64,000 nucleotides of DNA, from NCBI GenBank assembly GCA_026129185.1, contig JAHCIO010000015.1, positions 33,843-97,842 of the forward strand, in the 5' to 3' direction. Position 1 is the first letter of the stretch. Each line of letters begins with the position of its first letter. The notes beneath the pieces are model-generated. The model worked only from the letters and a program-made list of their open reading frames with translations. It ran no database searches and had not been told where the DNA came from. The position numbers and the translations under genes are program-made. Shown here one piece after another: positions 30,233 to 40,787 of the stretch. This stretch comes from Promineifilum sp019695075 (GTDB lineage: Bacteria; Chloroflexota; Anaerolineae; Promineifilales; Promineifilaceae).

Positions 30233-31081
30233 CTAATGTAATTGTAGCATCTCCCGCGCCTCCCCCACCGACGCCACCTCGCCGCCCACCAACCGCACCA
30301 ACTCCGCCGCCCGCGCCACCAACTCGCCGTTCGACCGCGCCAGTTGCCCCGGCGCGACGTAGAGGTTGTCCTCCAGCCCGACGCGGACGTTGCCGCCCAG
30401 GGTGACGGCCGCGGCTGCCAGTGGCCACTGCCGCGCGCCGATGCCGATGACCTGCCAGTGCGCCCCGGCCGGCAGGTTGTCCACCTGCTGCACCAGGTGC
30501 TTGGTCGTGCCGGGGATGCCGCCCAGGACGCCCATGATCAGGCTGAACTGGTAGGGCGGACGCAGCAGCCCCATGTCGATCAGCGGTGTGGCGTTGTGGA
30601 TGTGGCCGGTGTCGAAGCACTCCATCTCCGGCCGCGTGCCGGCGTCGGTCATCACTTCCAGAAAATAGATGATGTCGCCGAAGGGGTTGGCGAAAACGTG
30701 GTCGTGGTAGAAGGCCTTGTTCTTGGCCGAGTAGATGGCGTAGTTCATGCTGCCCATGTTGAGCGCGGCCATGTCGGGGCGCAGGGCGGCGATGTGGGCG
30801 ACGCGCTCCTCGCGGCCGACGCCGACCGCGCCGGTGGAGTAGTTGATGATCACGTCCGGGCATTCGCGGCGGACGGCGGCGTCGATGCGGGCGTAGGTGT
30901 CCACGTCATAGGCGGGGCGGCCGTCGTCCTGCCGGGCGTGGATGTGGACGATGCTGGCCCCGGCCGCAACGCTGCGTCGCGCCTCGGCAGCGATCTCGTC
31001 CGGGGTGTAGGGGATGGCCGGCGATTGGGCGCGCGTGGTCAGGACGCCGGTCAGGGCGGCAGTGAGGATGGTCTTGGACAT
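30233..31081 (-). CDS. BKACE family beta-keto acid cleavage enzyme (DUF849)
   Basis: 282 residues from ATG 31081 (AAGGA upstream). BKACE hallmarks: ILTAALTGVLTTRAQSP, IVHIHARQDDGRP (zinc His pair), ALNMGSMNYAIY, MECFDTGHIHNA, GVLGGIPGTTKHL and VRVGLEDNLY (zinc Glu). These zinc enzymes condense a beta-keto acid with acetyl-CoA, giving acetoacetate and a new acyl-CoA; 3-keto-5-aminohexanoate cleavage is the best known case. The actual substrate is not set by the sequence. It ends next to a small inverted repeat and the TA cluster. Confidence 0.9.
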   Translation of the reverse strand: MSKTILTAALTGVLTTRAQSPAIPYTPDEIAAEARRSVAAGASIVHIHARQDDGRPAYDVDTYARIDAAVRRECPDVIINYSTGAVGVGREERVAHIAALRPDMAALNMGSMNYAIYSAKNKAFYHDHVFANPFGDIIYFLEVMTDAGTRPEMECFDTGHIHNATPLIDMGLLRPPYQFSLIMGVLGGIPGTTKHLVQQVDNLPAGAHWQVIGIGARQWPLAAAAVTLGGNVRVGLEDNLYVAPGQLARSNGELVARAAELVRLVGGEVASVGEAREMLQLH

Positions 31082-31199
31082 GGCGTTCTTCCTTGGCCTC
31101 GATTCATTCACAACCTAACAGCAGTTCAAAACTGTCTGAACAGAGGTGATTGATCCGACCTGTGGCTAATGTTATGGTATTTCCCCAGAGGAACAACCT

Positions 31200-31682
31200 A
31201 TGTCATATGTGATTGATGAACGCCTGACGCCCCTATATGTGATCAACATCTACGATGAGCACATGCCCTTTGAAAGGACAAAACAGTTGTTTGCCGAAGT
31301 CGACAAACTGCTGGCCCGCGAGGGCAAGTTCGGGGTGGTGATGCACTATAAATTCGACGAAGCGCACCCGGAGAACGATGAGTTCGACAAAGAGTTCGAC
31401 GGAAACCTCGACGACGACGATCACCACCACGACCACAAGCACAAACACGAGCCGGGCGCGGCCAAATATCAAAAGGCGTGGCTGAGCGCCAACCGCGACC
31501 GCTTCGCCCAGGATTGTGTCGGTATGGCCATCGTCAGCGCCAACAGCAAGTTCGTCACCTTCTACGCGCCGCTGGCCAACAAGATCATGAGCCGCATGTA
31601 CCGTTGCCCCGGCGCGATGTTCGGCGACCTGGACAAGGCGATGGCGTGGGTTCAGGTCAGGTTGCCTCAGCCGGTCGAGTAA
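31200..31682 (+). CDS. Hypothetical protein with Asp/His-rich insertion
   Basis: 160 residues. The N-terminal MSYVIDERLTPLYVINIYDE and C-terminal ANRDRFAQDCVGMAIVSANS, then FYAPLANKIMSRMYRCPGAM, look like one compact alpha/beta domain. Between them, at about residues 58-84, is an acidic/His-rich stretch that contains DDDDHHHDHKHKHE, likely a metal-binding or flexible loop. No named family. It is divergent to the BKACE gene and convergent with the ThDP decarboxylase gene; nothing in the context fixes a role. Confidence 0.6.
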   Translation: MSYVIDERLTPLYVINIYDEHMPFERTKQLFAEVDKLLAREGKFGVVMHYKFDEAHPENDEFDKEFDGNLDDDDHHHDHKHKHEPGAAKYQKAWLSANRDRFAQDCVGMAIVSANSKFVTFYAPLANKIMSRMYRCPGAMFGDLDKAMAWVQVRLPQPVE

Positions 31683-31696
31683 CCCGGCGGCACACC

Positions 31697-33334
<1,638 letters not shown>

Positions 33335-33554
33335 GATTATCTCCTGGGTCTGGATTTTCTCCCGCGCAAAATGATACCTGAATCCGGGTACGCCTGATAG
33401 CTTAAGGCTCGGCAAGTTCCCACGGGCGAACGAACAACTGAACGACCAGATCAATTCTCGCAAGAGTGGCACGACGGTGGCAATTTGGTATCATCTCGTC
33501 CCTTGCAGGAATCAGTCGCCGTTACCATCTGTCAGCCAATAAGGAGAACGACCC

Positions 33555-34082
33555 ATGACCGACTTTCACCTATTCACCAAAGATGCCCTCCTCGATGAAA
33601 TCGGCCGCGCCTGGGACGAACTGAACCATGCGCTGGATGATCTGACCCCGGAGCAGATGTCCGGCCCGACCGACGCCAACGGTTGGCGCGTGCAAGACCA
33701 CCTCAGCCACATGGGCGCGTGGCACAATTGGGCGCGCTTGCGGCCGCAGGGGCGGCCGACGTGGGAGGGACTGGGCATTACCGAGGCCGACGTTAGCAGC
33801 GGCGACACCGACACGGCCAACGCCGCCATCCGTGCTCGTCACGCGGCCAAGACCCCGGCCGAGGCCCGCGCTTTCCTGACCGAGACCCACGACCTGCTCC
33901 TGGCGCACATAGCCGGGCTGGACGAATCTGTCCTGCCGCTCCCCTTCCGCGCCCTCGGCCCCGACGAGCCGGCCGACCGCGTGATCCCACCCGTGTCTCA
34001 TATTGTCTATGAATCAACGGCCGGCCACTACCGCGAGCATCTGGGGTGGTTGCGGTCGTATGCGTTTGGCGCGGGCGATTAG
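33555..34082 (+). CDS. DinB-like four-helix protein (ClbS/DfsB family)
   Basis: 175 residues (AAGGAG upstream at about 33541). A four-helix bundle with DinB-like metal ligands: WRVQDHLSHMGAWHNWA and the C-terminal AGHYREHLGWL. It begins MTDFHLFTKDALLDEIGRAW and resembles ClbS/DUF1706 proteins; ClbS itself hydrolyses colibactin. A general protective or thiol-transfer role is possible. The substrate is unknown. Divergent to the decarboxylase gene. Confidence 0.75.
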   Translation: MTDFHLFTKDALLDEIGRAWDELNHALDDLTPEQMSGPTDANGWRVQDHLSHMGAWHNWARLRPQGRPTWEGLGITEADVSSGDTDTANAAIRARHAAKTPAEARAFLTETHDLLLAHIAGLDESVLPLPFRALGPDEPADRVIPPVSHIVYESTAGHYREHLGWLRSYAFGAGD

Positions 34083-34248
34083 GGTGTATATGCAGAGTAG
34101 CGCTGACCATGCTAAAGCCGCGGGGCTAGTCGACGGCGGCCCCTGAACGGGCCTTTAGAGCGGAACGAGCGTTGCCTCAGCCGGCCTCGGCCGGCGTTGT
34201 TGCGTAGCCCGATTGCCTTTAGGCCCGGGCGGCCGCCGTCTCCGTCTA

Positions 34249-35091
34249 TTACCGCAAGACGAGAACAACTGTCAGCAAGAAGATCAACTCGGCCGCAATG
34301 CCATAGGTGATGCGCCGCCGCGTATTGGTGGTGGTCTTCACGTCCATCATCTGCTGCATCATGTAAAAGGTGACGTTGATCGATTGGTGAAGCCCGATGA
34401 CCAGCCACAGCGAGCCGGTTCGAGCCAGCGCGTAGGCCAGCGTCAGGCCGACAAAGGGCAGATAGAACCAATCCGTGACGGGTTTCGTTGCCAGCCTGAT
34501 GATGTGATTGAGCACATAGAGCAGGGCGGAAAGGGTCACAAAAGCGATCAGGGGTTGATCGCGCATGAAGTGGAAGACGTAGCCTCGTGTGAGCAGGTCT
34601 TCCGCGGTCGCGGCCGGAAAGTTGGCGAAGAGGATCCAAAGGAAATGGCGTATCAGGTGGGCGGCGTCAAAGTGAAAGTTGGCGACTTGTCTGACTTGAA
34701 AATAAATCCCAATCCTCTCCAGCACCGCTTGCACCGCCATTCCCAATACCAGCCCTAAGCCATAGTAAGCCCACCAATTCGACTCAAACCCCAACCCAAA
34801 AGCCGCCAGGCCATTCAGCCCCAGGAGATAGGCAACAACGGCCACCACCACAATCGTCAGAACAAACAGGACAAAGATTGAGAGTGGTTTGGGCGGGATC
34901 GAGAGGATATCCTGCCCGTTGGCCTCGGCAGTCTGGTAAATCAGGAATATCGCTAAATAGCCTACCAGTATGGCCAAAGCCGTAGCCATAAAAGCCCTCG
35001 AGATAGTGTAACTTTCTTTCTGTAATTTGGTGGCGAGGTAGGCCACGATGTACCCTTCGGTTATCACCAAACAACCAAGGAGCGACATCAT
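34249..35091 (-). CDS. CPBP-family intramembrane protease-like protein
   Basis: 280 residues, about eight hydrophobic helices. The CPBP (CAAX protease/bacteriocin-processing) motifs are seen in order: EDLLTRGYVF, then YVLNHIIR, then IGLHQSIN. The first motif has Glu-Asp where Glu-Glu is usual. Lower GC than core genes. The first codons overlap an IS256-type transposase fragment on the other strand, so the true N-terminus may have been altered by that insertion; a later Met (MATALAILVG) is an alternative start. Confidence 0.72.
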   Translation of the reverse strand: MMSLLGCLVITEGYIVAYLATKLQKESYTISRAFMATALAILVGYLAIFLIYQTAEANGQDILSIPPKPLSIFVLFVLTIVVVAVVAYLLGLNGLAAFGLGFESNWWAYYGLGLVLGMAVQAVLERIGIYFQVRQVANFHFDAAHLIRHFLWILFANFPAATAEDLLTRGYVFHFMRDQPLIAFVTLSALLYVLNHIIRLATKPVTDWFYLPFVGLTLAYALARTGSLWLVIGLHQSINVTFYMMQQMMDVKTTTNTRRRITYGIAAELIFLLTVVLVLR

Positions 35092-35300
35092 GACCTACCA
35101 AACGGATTGTACCTTACCAGATGCATTGTTGGAACAGATCGCCGAGCAAGGGCTGGGCATCCTGCCGGAGTTGGTGCGCATCGTCGTCAACACGGCGATG
35201 CAGGCCGAGCGGGAAGCCTACCTGGGCGCGGCGGCCTACGAGCGGACGGACAGTCGGCGCGGACACTCTCAACGGCTATAAGCCCAAGGCTGAATTCGCG
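35090..35300 (+). pseudogene. IS256-family transposase, N-terminal fragment
   Basis: MTYQTDCTLPDALLEQIAEQ, then GILPELVRIVVNTAMQAERE and AAAYERTDSRRGH match the IS256 transposase start. The frame then shifts: the expected GHANGYKPK is split between SQRL* and NGYKPKAEF in the next frame at about 35260-35290. The DDE catalytic domain is entirely absent. AAGGAGCGACATC before the ATG is the original ribosome site. Confidence 0.8.
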
Positions 35301-35345
35301 ATATTCGATTGTTAACGAGGCCAATTCCAAATTCATGAAAGTGCC

Positions 35346-35367
35346 GGTTATTTAAGTTACAGTGTAC
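35346..35367. repeat. GGTTATTTAAGTTACAGTG repeat, first copy
   Basis: 22 nt that match 53299-53320 at all but one position. Both copies border decayed or mobile-looking DNA: the IS256 fragment here, a broken cupin gene there. Confidence 0.6.
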
Positions 35368-35371
35368 TTAA

Positions 35372-35401
35372 TATCTGCCCAATTTACCCAATCGGCGGAT
35401 A
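35372..35401. repeat. TATCTGCCC...GGCGGATA repeat
   Basis: Inverted relative of the 20112-20141 repeat. It sits immediately before the start of the methyltransferase gene. Confidence 0.45.
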
Positions 35402-35408
35402 ATACCTC

Positions 35409-36497
35409 ATGACCTACTACGCCCAGACGATGCCCGGCGTCGAAGAGATCGCCTGGCTGGAGATTCGCGACCGGCTGAAGAACGCCCACTTCCAACGCTA
35501 CCTCTTCGCCAAGGAGCAGAACGGTATCGTGGTCTTCGACTATGCCGGCCCGGCGCCCGACCTGCTGCGGCTGCGCACGACCGAGGATGTCTTCAGCCAG
35601 ATCGCCTTCACCGACGACTTGACCCGGTTGCGGCGCGACCTGCGGGCCATCGGCGAACTGGTGGAGAAGTCGGAGAGCGTCGGCCGAGCGGTCAACGACT
35701 ACCTGCGCATCCGCCGCTTCAGCGCCCCGCCGACCTTTCGCGTCATCAGCCGGCAGTATGGCAAGTTCGAGTACACGCGCAAGGAACTGACGGCCACGCT
35801 GTGGCGCGCCCTCAAGGCCCGCTATCCACGCTGGACGCCGGTGGCCGACGACGCCCAGGTGGAGTTCTGGGCCAACGAACTCGGCTCACAATTCCTGCTC
35901 GGCGCGCGCCTCAGCGACCGGACAATGCGCCACCGCTTCGAGCGCAAGGTGGAGTTGCCGGCAGCGTTGCGGCCGTCAGTTGCCGCGGCGATGGTGCTGC
36001 TGACCGAGCCGCGGCCGGACGACGTCTTCCTCGACCCGATGGCCGGCAGCGGGACGATCCTCTACGAGCGGATGCAGGCCGGGCCAACCGCGCGCCTGCT
36101 GGGCGGCGACATTGACCCGGAGCGAGTGGACGCGGCGCGGAAGAACGTACGCGGCAGCCGCCGCAAGCCGGGCGCGGGCGACACGTCACAGCCCGATATC
36201 CGCCAGTGGGACGCGCGGCAGCTGCCGCTGGACACGGCCTCGGTTGATAAGGTGGCGACGAACCTGCCGTTCGGCAAGCAGTTGGGGCGAGACGTGCCGC
36301 CGGCGCGTCTCTACCCGGCCGTGCTGGCCGAGCTGGAGCGGGTCGTCCGACCGGGCGGGCGGATTGTGCTGCTGAGCAGCGAGTTTGACCTGATCAAGGA
36401 GACCGTCCGCCAGCGGCCGCGGCTGCGCATCACGACGGGGTATTCGGTGGCGGTGTTGGGGACGTGGGGGCGAATTTATATTGTCGATGTGGGGTAG
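35409..36497 (+). CDS. THUMP-domain RNA methyltransferase (Trm14/TrmN/RlmL-like)
   Basis: 362 residues. The N-terminal part (about 1-170) is THUMP-like (MTYYAQTMPGVEEIAWLEI at the start, then FRVISRQYGKFEYTRKEL). The C-terminal Rossmann domain has the SAM motif DVFLDPMAGSGTILYE and the catalytic NLPFGKQ, a variant of the NPPY/NLPF motif of N2-guanine methyltransferases. It probably modifies guanine in tRNA or 23S rRNA; the target cannot be set from sequence alone. Complete. Confidence 0.85.
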   Translation: MTYYAQTMPGVEEIAWLEIRDRLKNAHFQRYLFAKEQNGIVVFDYAGPAPDLLRLRTTEDVFSQIAFTDDLTRLRRDLRAIGELVEKSESVGRAVNDYLRIRRFSAPPTFRVISRQYGKFEYTRKELTATLWRALKARYPRWTPVADDAQVEFWANELGSQFLLGARLSDRTMRHRFERKVELPAALRPSVAAAMVLLTEPRPDDVFLDPMAGSGTILYERMQAGPTARLLGGDIDPERVDAARKNVRGSRRKPGAGDTSQPDIRQWDARQLPLDTASVDKVATNLPFGKQLGRDVPPARLYPAVLAELERVVRPGGRIVLLSSEFDLIKETVRQRPRLRITTGYSVAVLGTWGRIYIVDVG

Positions 36498-36589
36498 GGT
36501 GCACGATTAACCTTCTTTCTGGGGCCGATCTATATGAATGCGCGCGACTGCCGGACGGCCCCCCTTTCGCCGCCCCTGCCCCGTCCTGC

Positions 36590-36595
36590 TAGAAT
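36590..36595 (+). promoter_or_regulatory. Extended -10 box directly before the glycosyltransferase start
   Basis: TGC-TAGAAT, 6 nt before ATG 36602. Initiation about 7 nt downstream would fall on the start codon, giving a leaderless message. Confidence 0.45.
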
Positions 36596-36601
36596 CGCCC
36601 C

Positions 36602-38122
36602 ATGCTCGCCCCGTCCGACCGATCCGACCGCCTCATCGCCCTGGCTCTCTTCGTCGCCCTGGCGGCCGTCTACTTCCTGACCCTCGCCGGCATCACCAGC
36701 AGCAACGACGGCAGCCACTACGCCCTGCTGCGGACGATGGCCGACAACCGCGCCTTCGCCCTGATGCAGTTCGACGACTTCGCCGAGGGCAATGACATTG
36801 CCATCACGCCCGACGGCCGTCTGTTCAGCGACCGGCCGCCGGGCACCGCCGTGGCCGCGCTGCCGTTCTATTGGCTGGGTGGGCTGCTGACGGCTACGAC
36901 CGCCGACGAACGACCGCCGACCGCCGCGAACCCTTCCGACAGCGGTCAGCCGTCAGCCGTCAGCCGTCGGTCTTCACACCCGCTGCCCTCGCGCCACGAT
37001 GCCGGCAACCCCCGTCTGCCCTATGTGTTGCTATTGCCGGTCTTCGCCGGGGCGGGCACGGCGGCGCTGCTCTTTGGCCTGCTGCGCTATCTGGGCCTGG
37101 GCCGCGGCGCGGCGCTGACGGCCGTCGTCTTCTTCGCCCTGGGCACAACCCATTGGAAGTACAGCACCGTCCTCTTCTCCCATGCCCTGTCCGGCTTCCT
37201 GGTCGTCCTGTCGGTCTATCTGGCCCTGCTGCTGGCCGAGCGGGAGCTGGCCGGCTGGCGGTGGTATGGGCTATGGGGCTTCGCCCTGGGCGCGGCCGTC
37301 GTCGTCGAATACTCCAACGCCCTGCTGCTGCCGCTGCTGGGGCTGTTCTGGCTGTGGCGGAGCTGGCCGCGGGCGGCGCGTCGGCCGCTGACGACGGTTC
37401 TGCCGGCGCTGCTGGGGGCGCTGCCGCCGTTGGCCTTCCTGGCCTGGTACAACACAGTCAACTTCGGCCGGCCGTGGACGCTGTCCTATGCCTATGCCGT
37501 CAATTACCCGTGGGCCGGCGCGTTCGGCACGACGTTCAACTTCCCGCTGTGGCCGGGGCTGCGGGCGCTGCTGTGGTGGGGCGAGGGCGGCGGCTGGTGT
37601 GGCGGGCCGCCGTGCCTCAATCAGGGGCTGTTCCTGCTGTCGCCGCTGTGGTTCGTGGCCCTGCCGGGGCTGGTCGTCTTGCTGCGCCGGCGGCAGGCGG
37701 CCTTTCTGCTGCTGGCGGGCGTCTTTGCCGTCTACCTGCTGCTCTTCGCCAAGCACCAGACCGCCCACGGCTTCACCGCCGACGGCCGCTACCTGACGCC
37801 CTTCCTCGGCCTGCTCGTTCCGGCGCTGGGCTTTGGCCTCGACTGGCTGTTCGAGCCGCGCCGCGGGCCGGTTTTCCGCGCGGCGGCGGCTCTGGTGGTC
37901 TACGGCCTCTTCTTCCTGTCGCTGGCCCGGCAGATGCTCCACATCGGCACGAGCTATAACTACAGCCTCGACCTGGCCCAATTGGCCCTGCCCCTGGCCC
38001 GGCCGGAGAACACCGCCTTGGTGCTGCGGGCCGTCTTTCCCAACGCCGCCAACTGGCCGTGGCTGCTGCCGCTGGTGCTCGTGGCCGTCGTCGTGGCCTG
38101 GAGGGTAGGGAATAGGGGATAG
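36602..38122 (+). CDS. Glycosyltransferase-39-like multi-pass membrane protein
   Basis: 506 residues with about ten hydrophobic helices. An early periplasmic acidic loop reads SSNDGSHYALLRTMADN and is followed by DGRLFSDRPPGTAVAALPFY, the pattern of PMT/ArnT-type enzymes that use polyprenyl-phosphate sugars. Residues about 100-140 (ADERPPTAANPSDSGQPSA and onward) are Pro/Ser-rich and encoded by GTCAGCCGTCAGCC-type repeat sequence inserted in frame between helices. The last codons and the stop come from a TAGGG-type repeat. The sugar and acceptor are unknown. Confidence 0.75.
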   Translation: MLAPSDRSDRLIALALFVALAAVYFLTLAGITSSNDGSHYALLRTMADNRAFALMQFDDFAEGNDIAITPDGRLFSDRPPGTAVAALPFYWLGGLLTATTADERPPTAANPSDSGQPSAVSRRSSHPLPSRHDAGNPRLPYVLLLPVFAGAGTAALLFGLLRYLGLGRGAALTAVVFFALGTTHWKYSTVLFSHALSGFLVVLSVYLALLLAERELAGWRWYGLWGFALGAAVVVEYSNALLLPLLGLFWLWRSWPRAARRPLTTVLPALLGALPPLAFLAWYNTVNFGRPWTLSYAYAVNYPWAGAFGTTFNFPLWPGLRALLWWGEGGGWCGGPPCLNQGLFLLSPLWFVALPGLVVLLRRRQAAFLLLAGVFAVYLLLFAKHQTAHGFTADGRYLTPFLGLLVPALGFGLDWLFEPRRGPVFRAAAALVVYGLFFLSLARQMLHIGTSYNYSLDLAQLALPLARPENTALVLRAVFPNAANWPWLLPLVLVAVVVAWRVGNRG

Positions 38123-38311
38123 GGATTAGATTCCAGGGCCGACGGCGGGTGCGTCACGCTTTCTTGAGTGGCCGCTTTGGAAAGCGGGTTGCACCTTCTG
38201 GCCGGCGCGGGAAGAAAGTGCCAGGCACTCAAGAAAGTGCCAGGCACTGAGAGGTACTCTCTTCCCTAGCCCCTAATCCCTAATCCCTACTCCCTAATCC
38301 CTACTCCCTCT
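38101..38311. repeat. Repeat-rich gap: TAGGG inverted arms and AAGTGCCAGGCACT repeats
   Basis: Left arm GGGTAGGGAATAGGGGATAG (about 38104). Right arm CCCTAGCCCCTAATCCCTAA, then further CCCTACTCCCTAAT units to 38311. Between them are two copies of AAGAAAGTGCCAGGCACT (about 38210 and 38231). No gene is seen from 38123 to 38475. Confidence 0.7.
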
Positions 38312-38475
38312 CTTCATTAACCTCCCACTCATGCACCGCCCAGAAATGTGGTATGGCCGCGGACGTGCTGTTAAGATAACGTGTTGATGTGACGGCGCGC
38401 TGCGGCGCGCCATGCGGTTGTCGGGCCGCTGCTGCCCCGGCAAGCCGATGTGGTGGAATGGAGAAGAGATTCAAC

Positions 38476-40202
38476 ATGCGAAAAACACCCTTGCTGTCGC
38501 TCCTGGCGATCTTCGTTCTGTTGGTGGCCGGCGCGACGGCCCTCCCGGCGCGGGCGCAAACCGGCCCGAACCTGCTGGAAAACCCCGGCTTCGAGAACGG
38601 CCACTACAGTCAGGACGGCATTCCCCAGATCACCGTGCCCAATGGTTGGCGCATGTACTGGTCGAACGACGAACTCATCTTCGGCGGTGAGTGGGTCACT
38701 ACCCGGCCGGAGACAGTCGTTTGGAATATCAAAGGCTCGCCGCCGGGCGAGGAGTTCTATTGGAAAGACGGCGCGTACACGATGAAGGTCTTCAACACGT
38801 GGGCGCCGATGTGGGCCGCGCTGGCCCAGGATGTTGAGGGGCTGCAAGTCGGCACGAAGTACCGCCTCAGCGTGCCCATCTACATCGATGTTTTCGCCGA
38901 CTACGAGGGCGGCCAGAAGATCAAGCCGGAGCGCAAGGACATGGCCAAAATCCGCCTGGGCGCGGGGCCGGTCGGGGCTACCTGGCGCGACGAAGCGGCC
39001 ATCAGCTACAGCGGCTGGTGGACGGGCGACTCCATCCCAGAGTTCTACCAGGCCTACCCGCTATTTGTCTATGACTTCACGGCCACGCAGCCGAACATGA
39101 CCGTCTACATCGAGATGGCCTCGGCCTATCCCTTCCCGAACAACGGCTTCTTCTTCGACACGCCGTCGCTGGTGTCGTTGGGCGCGGCCCCGGCCGCGGC
39201 TGCCCCCGCGGCGAACCCGGCCGCCGGCAGCCGGCCGCCAGCCAGCCGGCCGCGCCCGCTCAGGCCCAGCCCGCGGCGACCATCGTCCCGCCCACGCCCC
39301 GGCCGGATGGCTCCATCGTTCACCATACCGTCGTGGCCGGCGACACACTGTGGGTCATCGCCATCCAGTACGCCGAAGTGCTGGGCCTGGCCCCGCTGGA
39401 TGCGCTGGCCGCCATCCGCGAATTGAACAACGACCCGACCTTCATCAACCCCGGCGATGAGATCCTCATCAAGGCCGGCACGGGCGAGGCGCCCACGGCG
39501 GCGGCCGATGCCGCGGCCGGGACGCCCGCGGCCACAGGTGAGGCGGGCACGCCGCCGGCCGACGCCACTGTCGCCGGCGACGCCACGCCCGACGCGGCCA
39601 TCGGCGGCGACGCCACCGCCGAACCCGGCACGGCGACCGACGCCACCGGCGCGGGCGACACCGGCAGTGAGGCCGCCACCCCCGCCGCCGTGGCCGGCAC
39701 CATCTGCGTGGGCGCGTTCCTCGATGCCAACGCCGACGGCCAGCGCAACGAGGGCGAAGAGTTGGTGGCCAATGCCGCCGTGGCCATCTCGCGCGGCGGC
39801 ACAACGGTGTCCACCTACATCACCGACGGCGTCAGCGAGCCGTATTGCTTCGAGCTGACCGAGGCCGACTCCTACCAGTTGCAGCTCTACCCGCCGGCCG
39901 GTCTGGCGGCGACGACCGAGGACAACTGGGCTGTGTCCATCGCCAACGGCGAGTCCTACACTGTCCTGTTCGGCCTGGGCAACGCGCCGGCGGCCGACGC
40001 GGCCGCGGCCGACGCCGCCACGCAGCCGACGGCCGGCGACCAGGCCGCGGCCACCGACACGGCCAACGGCACGGTCGATGACGCCACGGCGAACGCCGAC
40101 GGCGGGCTGTTCAGCGGTCAGCTGGGGATTATCGTCCTGGGTGTGGGCGGGTTCCTGCTGGTGTTGGCGGCGCTGGGGGTTTACCTGCTGCGGCGGGGAT
40201 AG
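38476..40202 (+). pseudogene. Secreted LysM / SdrD-B-like membrane-anchored protein split by a frameshift
   Basis: Starts at ATG 38476 (GGAG upstream; 38458 possible). First part: signal peptide ending PARAQ, then a domain starting GPNLLENPGFENGHYSQDG that resembles a carbohydrate-binding fold, then an Ala/Pro linker. Near 39225-39235 the frame is lost. The other frame restores an Ala/Pro/Gln linker, a LysM domain (HHTVVAGDTLWVIAIQYAEV to NPGDEILI), an Ala/Thr/Asp linker, an SdrD-B-like module (CVGAFLDANADGQRNEGEEL) and a C-terminal transmembrane helix ending LLRRG. One missing C in a CAGCCGGCC-rich stretch explains the break: either real inactivation, phase variation or an assembly error. 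Likely role: cell-wall-associated surface protein. Confidence 0.75.
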
Positions 40203-40231
40203 ACCACGGCGTTAGCAGCAATCGATGACCA

Positions 40232-40258
40232 AAAGAGGGGCCGCAAGCCCCTCTTTTT
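40232..40258 (+). terminator. Rho-independent terminator after the LysM gene
   Basis: Stem AAAGAGGGGC-CGCAA-GCCCCTCTTT followed by T residues. Confidence 0.8.
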
Positions 40259-40416
40259 CATGCCTCTGTCCTGGGCGAGCGCCGACGTGTGCGCCAAATC
40301 GCATCAGTTGGCCTGGCACTTGATTCGCTCTATGGCACTATTGATGCAGAGCTTATGCTACAATGAGGGGAAGTTCCAAGTGGTAGTATGCAGGCCAAGC
40401 GAGGGGTGGGGCAGGG

Positions 40417-40755
40417 ATGGATGTCATTCTGGACATCATTCGCCATATCCGCCAGTGGATCGGCACGGACATCCTCGCGCCGATCATCACCGACGCCACC
40501 TATCGCCGCGGGTACTTCGCGGGCATTATGACTGTCGTTGTCTTTGGCCTGTTTGTATGGCTGCGGATTCAATTGCTAATGGCCCTGGCCAAGATAAGGG
40601 CCTTCTTCCTGCCGTCCGCCCTGCCGGCTACGCGCCCCGGCCCCAGCGGTTACGATCGCGCCCTGGGCTGTCGCGACGGGTTCTTGCGGATTGGGTGCAT
40701 CATCATTGTCATTATCGTCATCCTGGCGGCGCTGGCCGGCTTTGCCGTCATCTGA
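40417..40755 (+). CDS. Small membrane protein, hypothetical
   Basis: 112 residues with two hydrophobic helices: GIMTVVVFGLFVWLRIQLLM near residue 37 and IGCIIIVIIVILAALAGFAV at the C-terminus, joined by a basic/Pro-rich loop. No named family. An extended -10 box (TGCTACAAT) lies about 60 nt upstream. Convergent with the beta-propeller gene. Confidence 0.55.
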   Translation: MDVILDIIRHIRQWIGTDILAPIITDATYRRGYFAGIMTVVVFGLFVWLRIQLLMALAKIRAFFLPSALPATRPGPSGYDRALGCRDGFLRIGCIIIVIIVILAALAGFAVI

Positions 40756-40787
40756 TGCCCGGTGTCAGGGCCGGCTGCCGGCCGTCT

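Noticed and set aside
34083..34248. Possible hairpin element after the DinB-like gene
   Set aside because: GGGCCTTTAG and CCTTTAGGCCC pieces do not form clear arms and no second copy was noticed.
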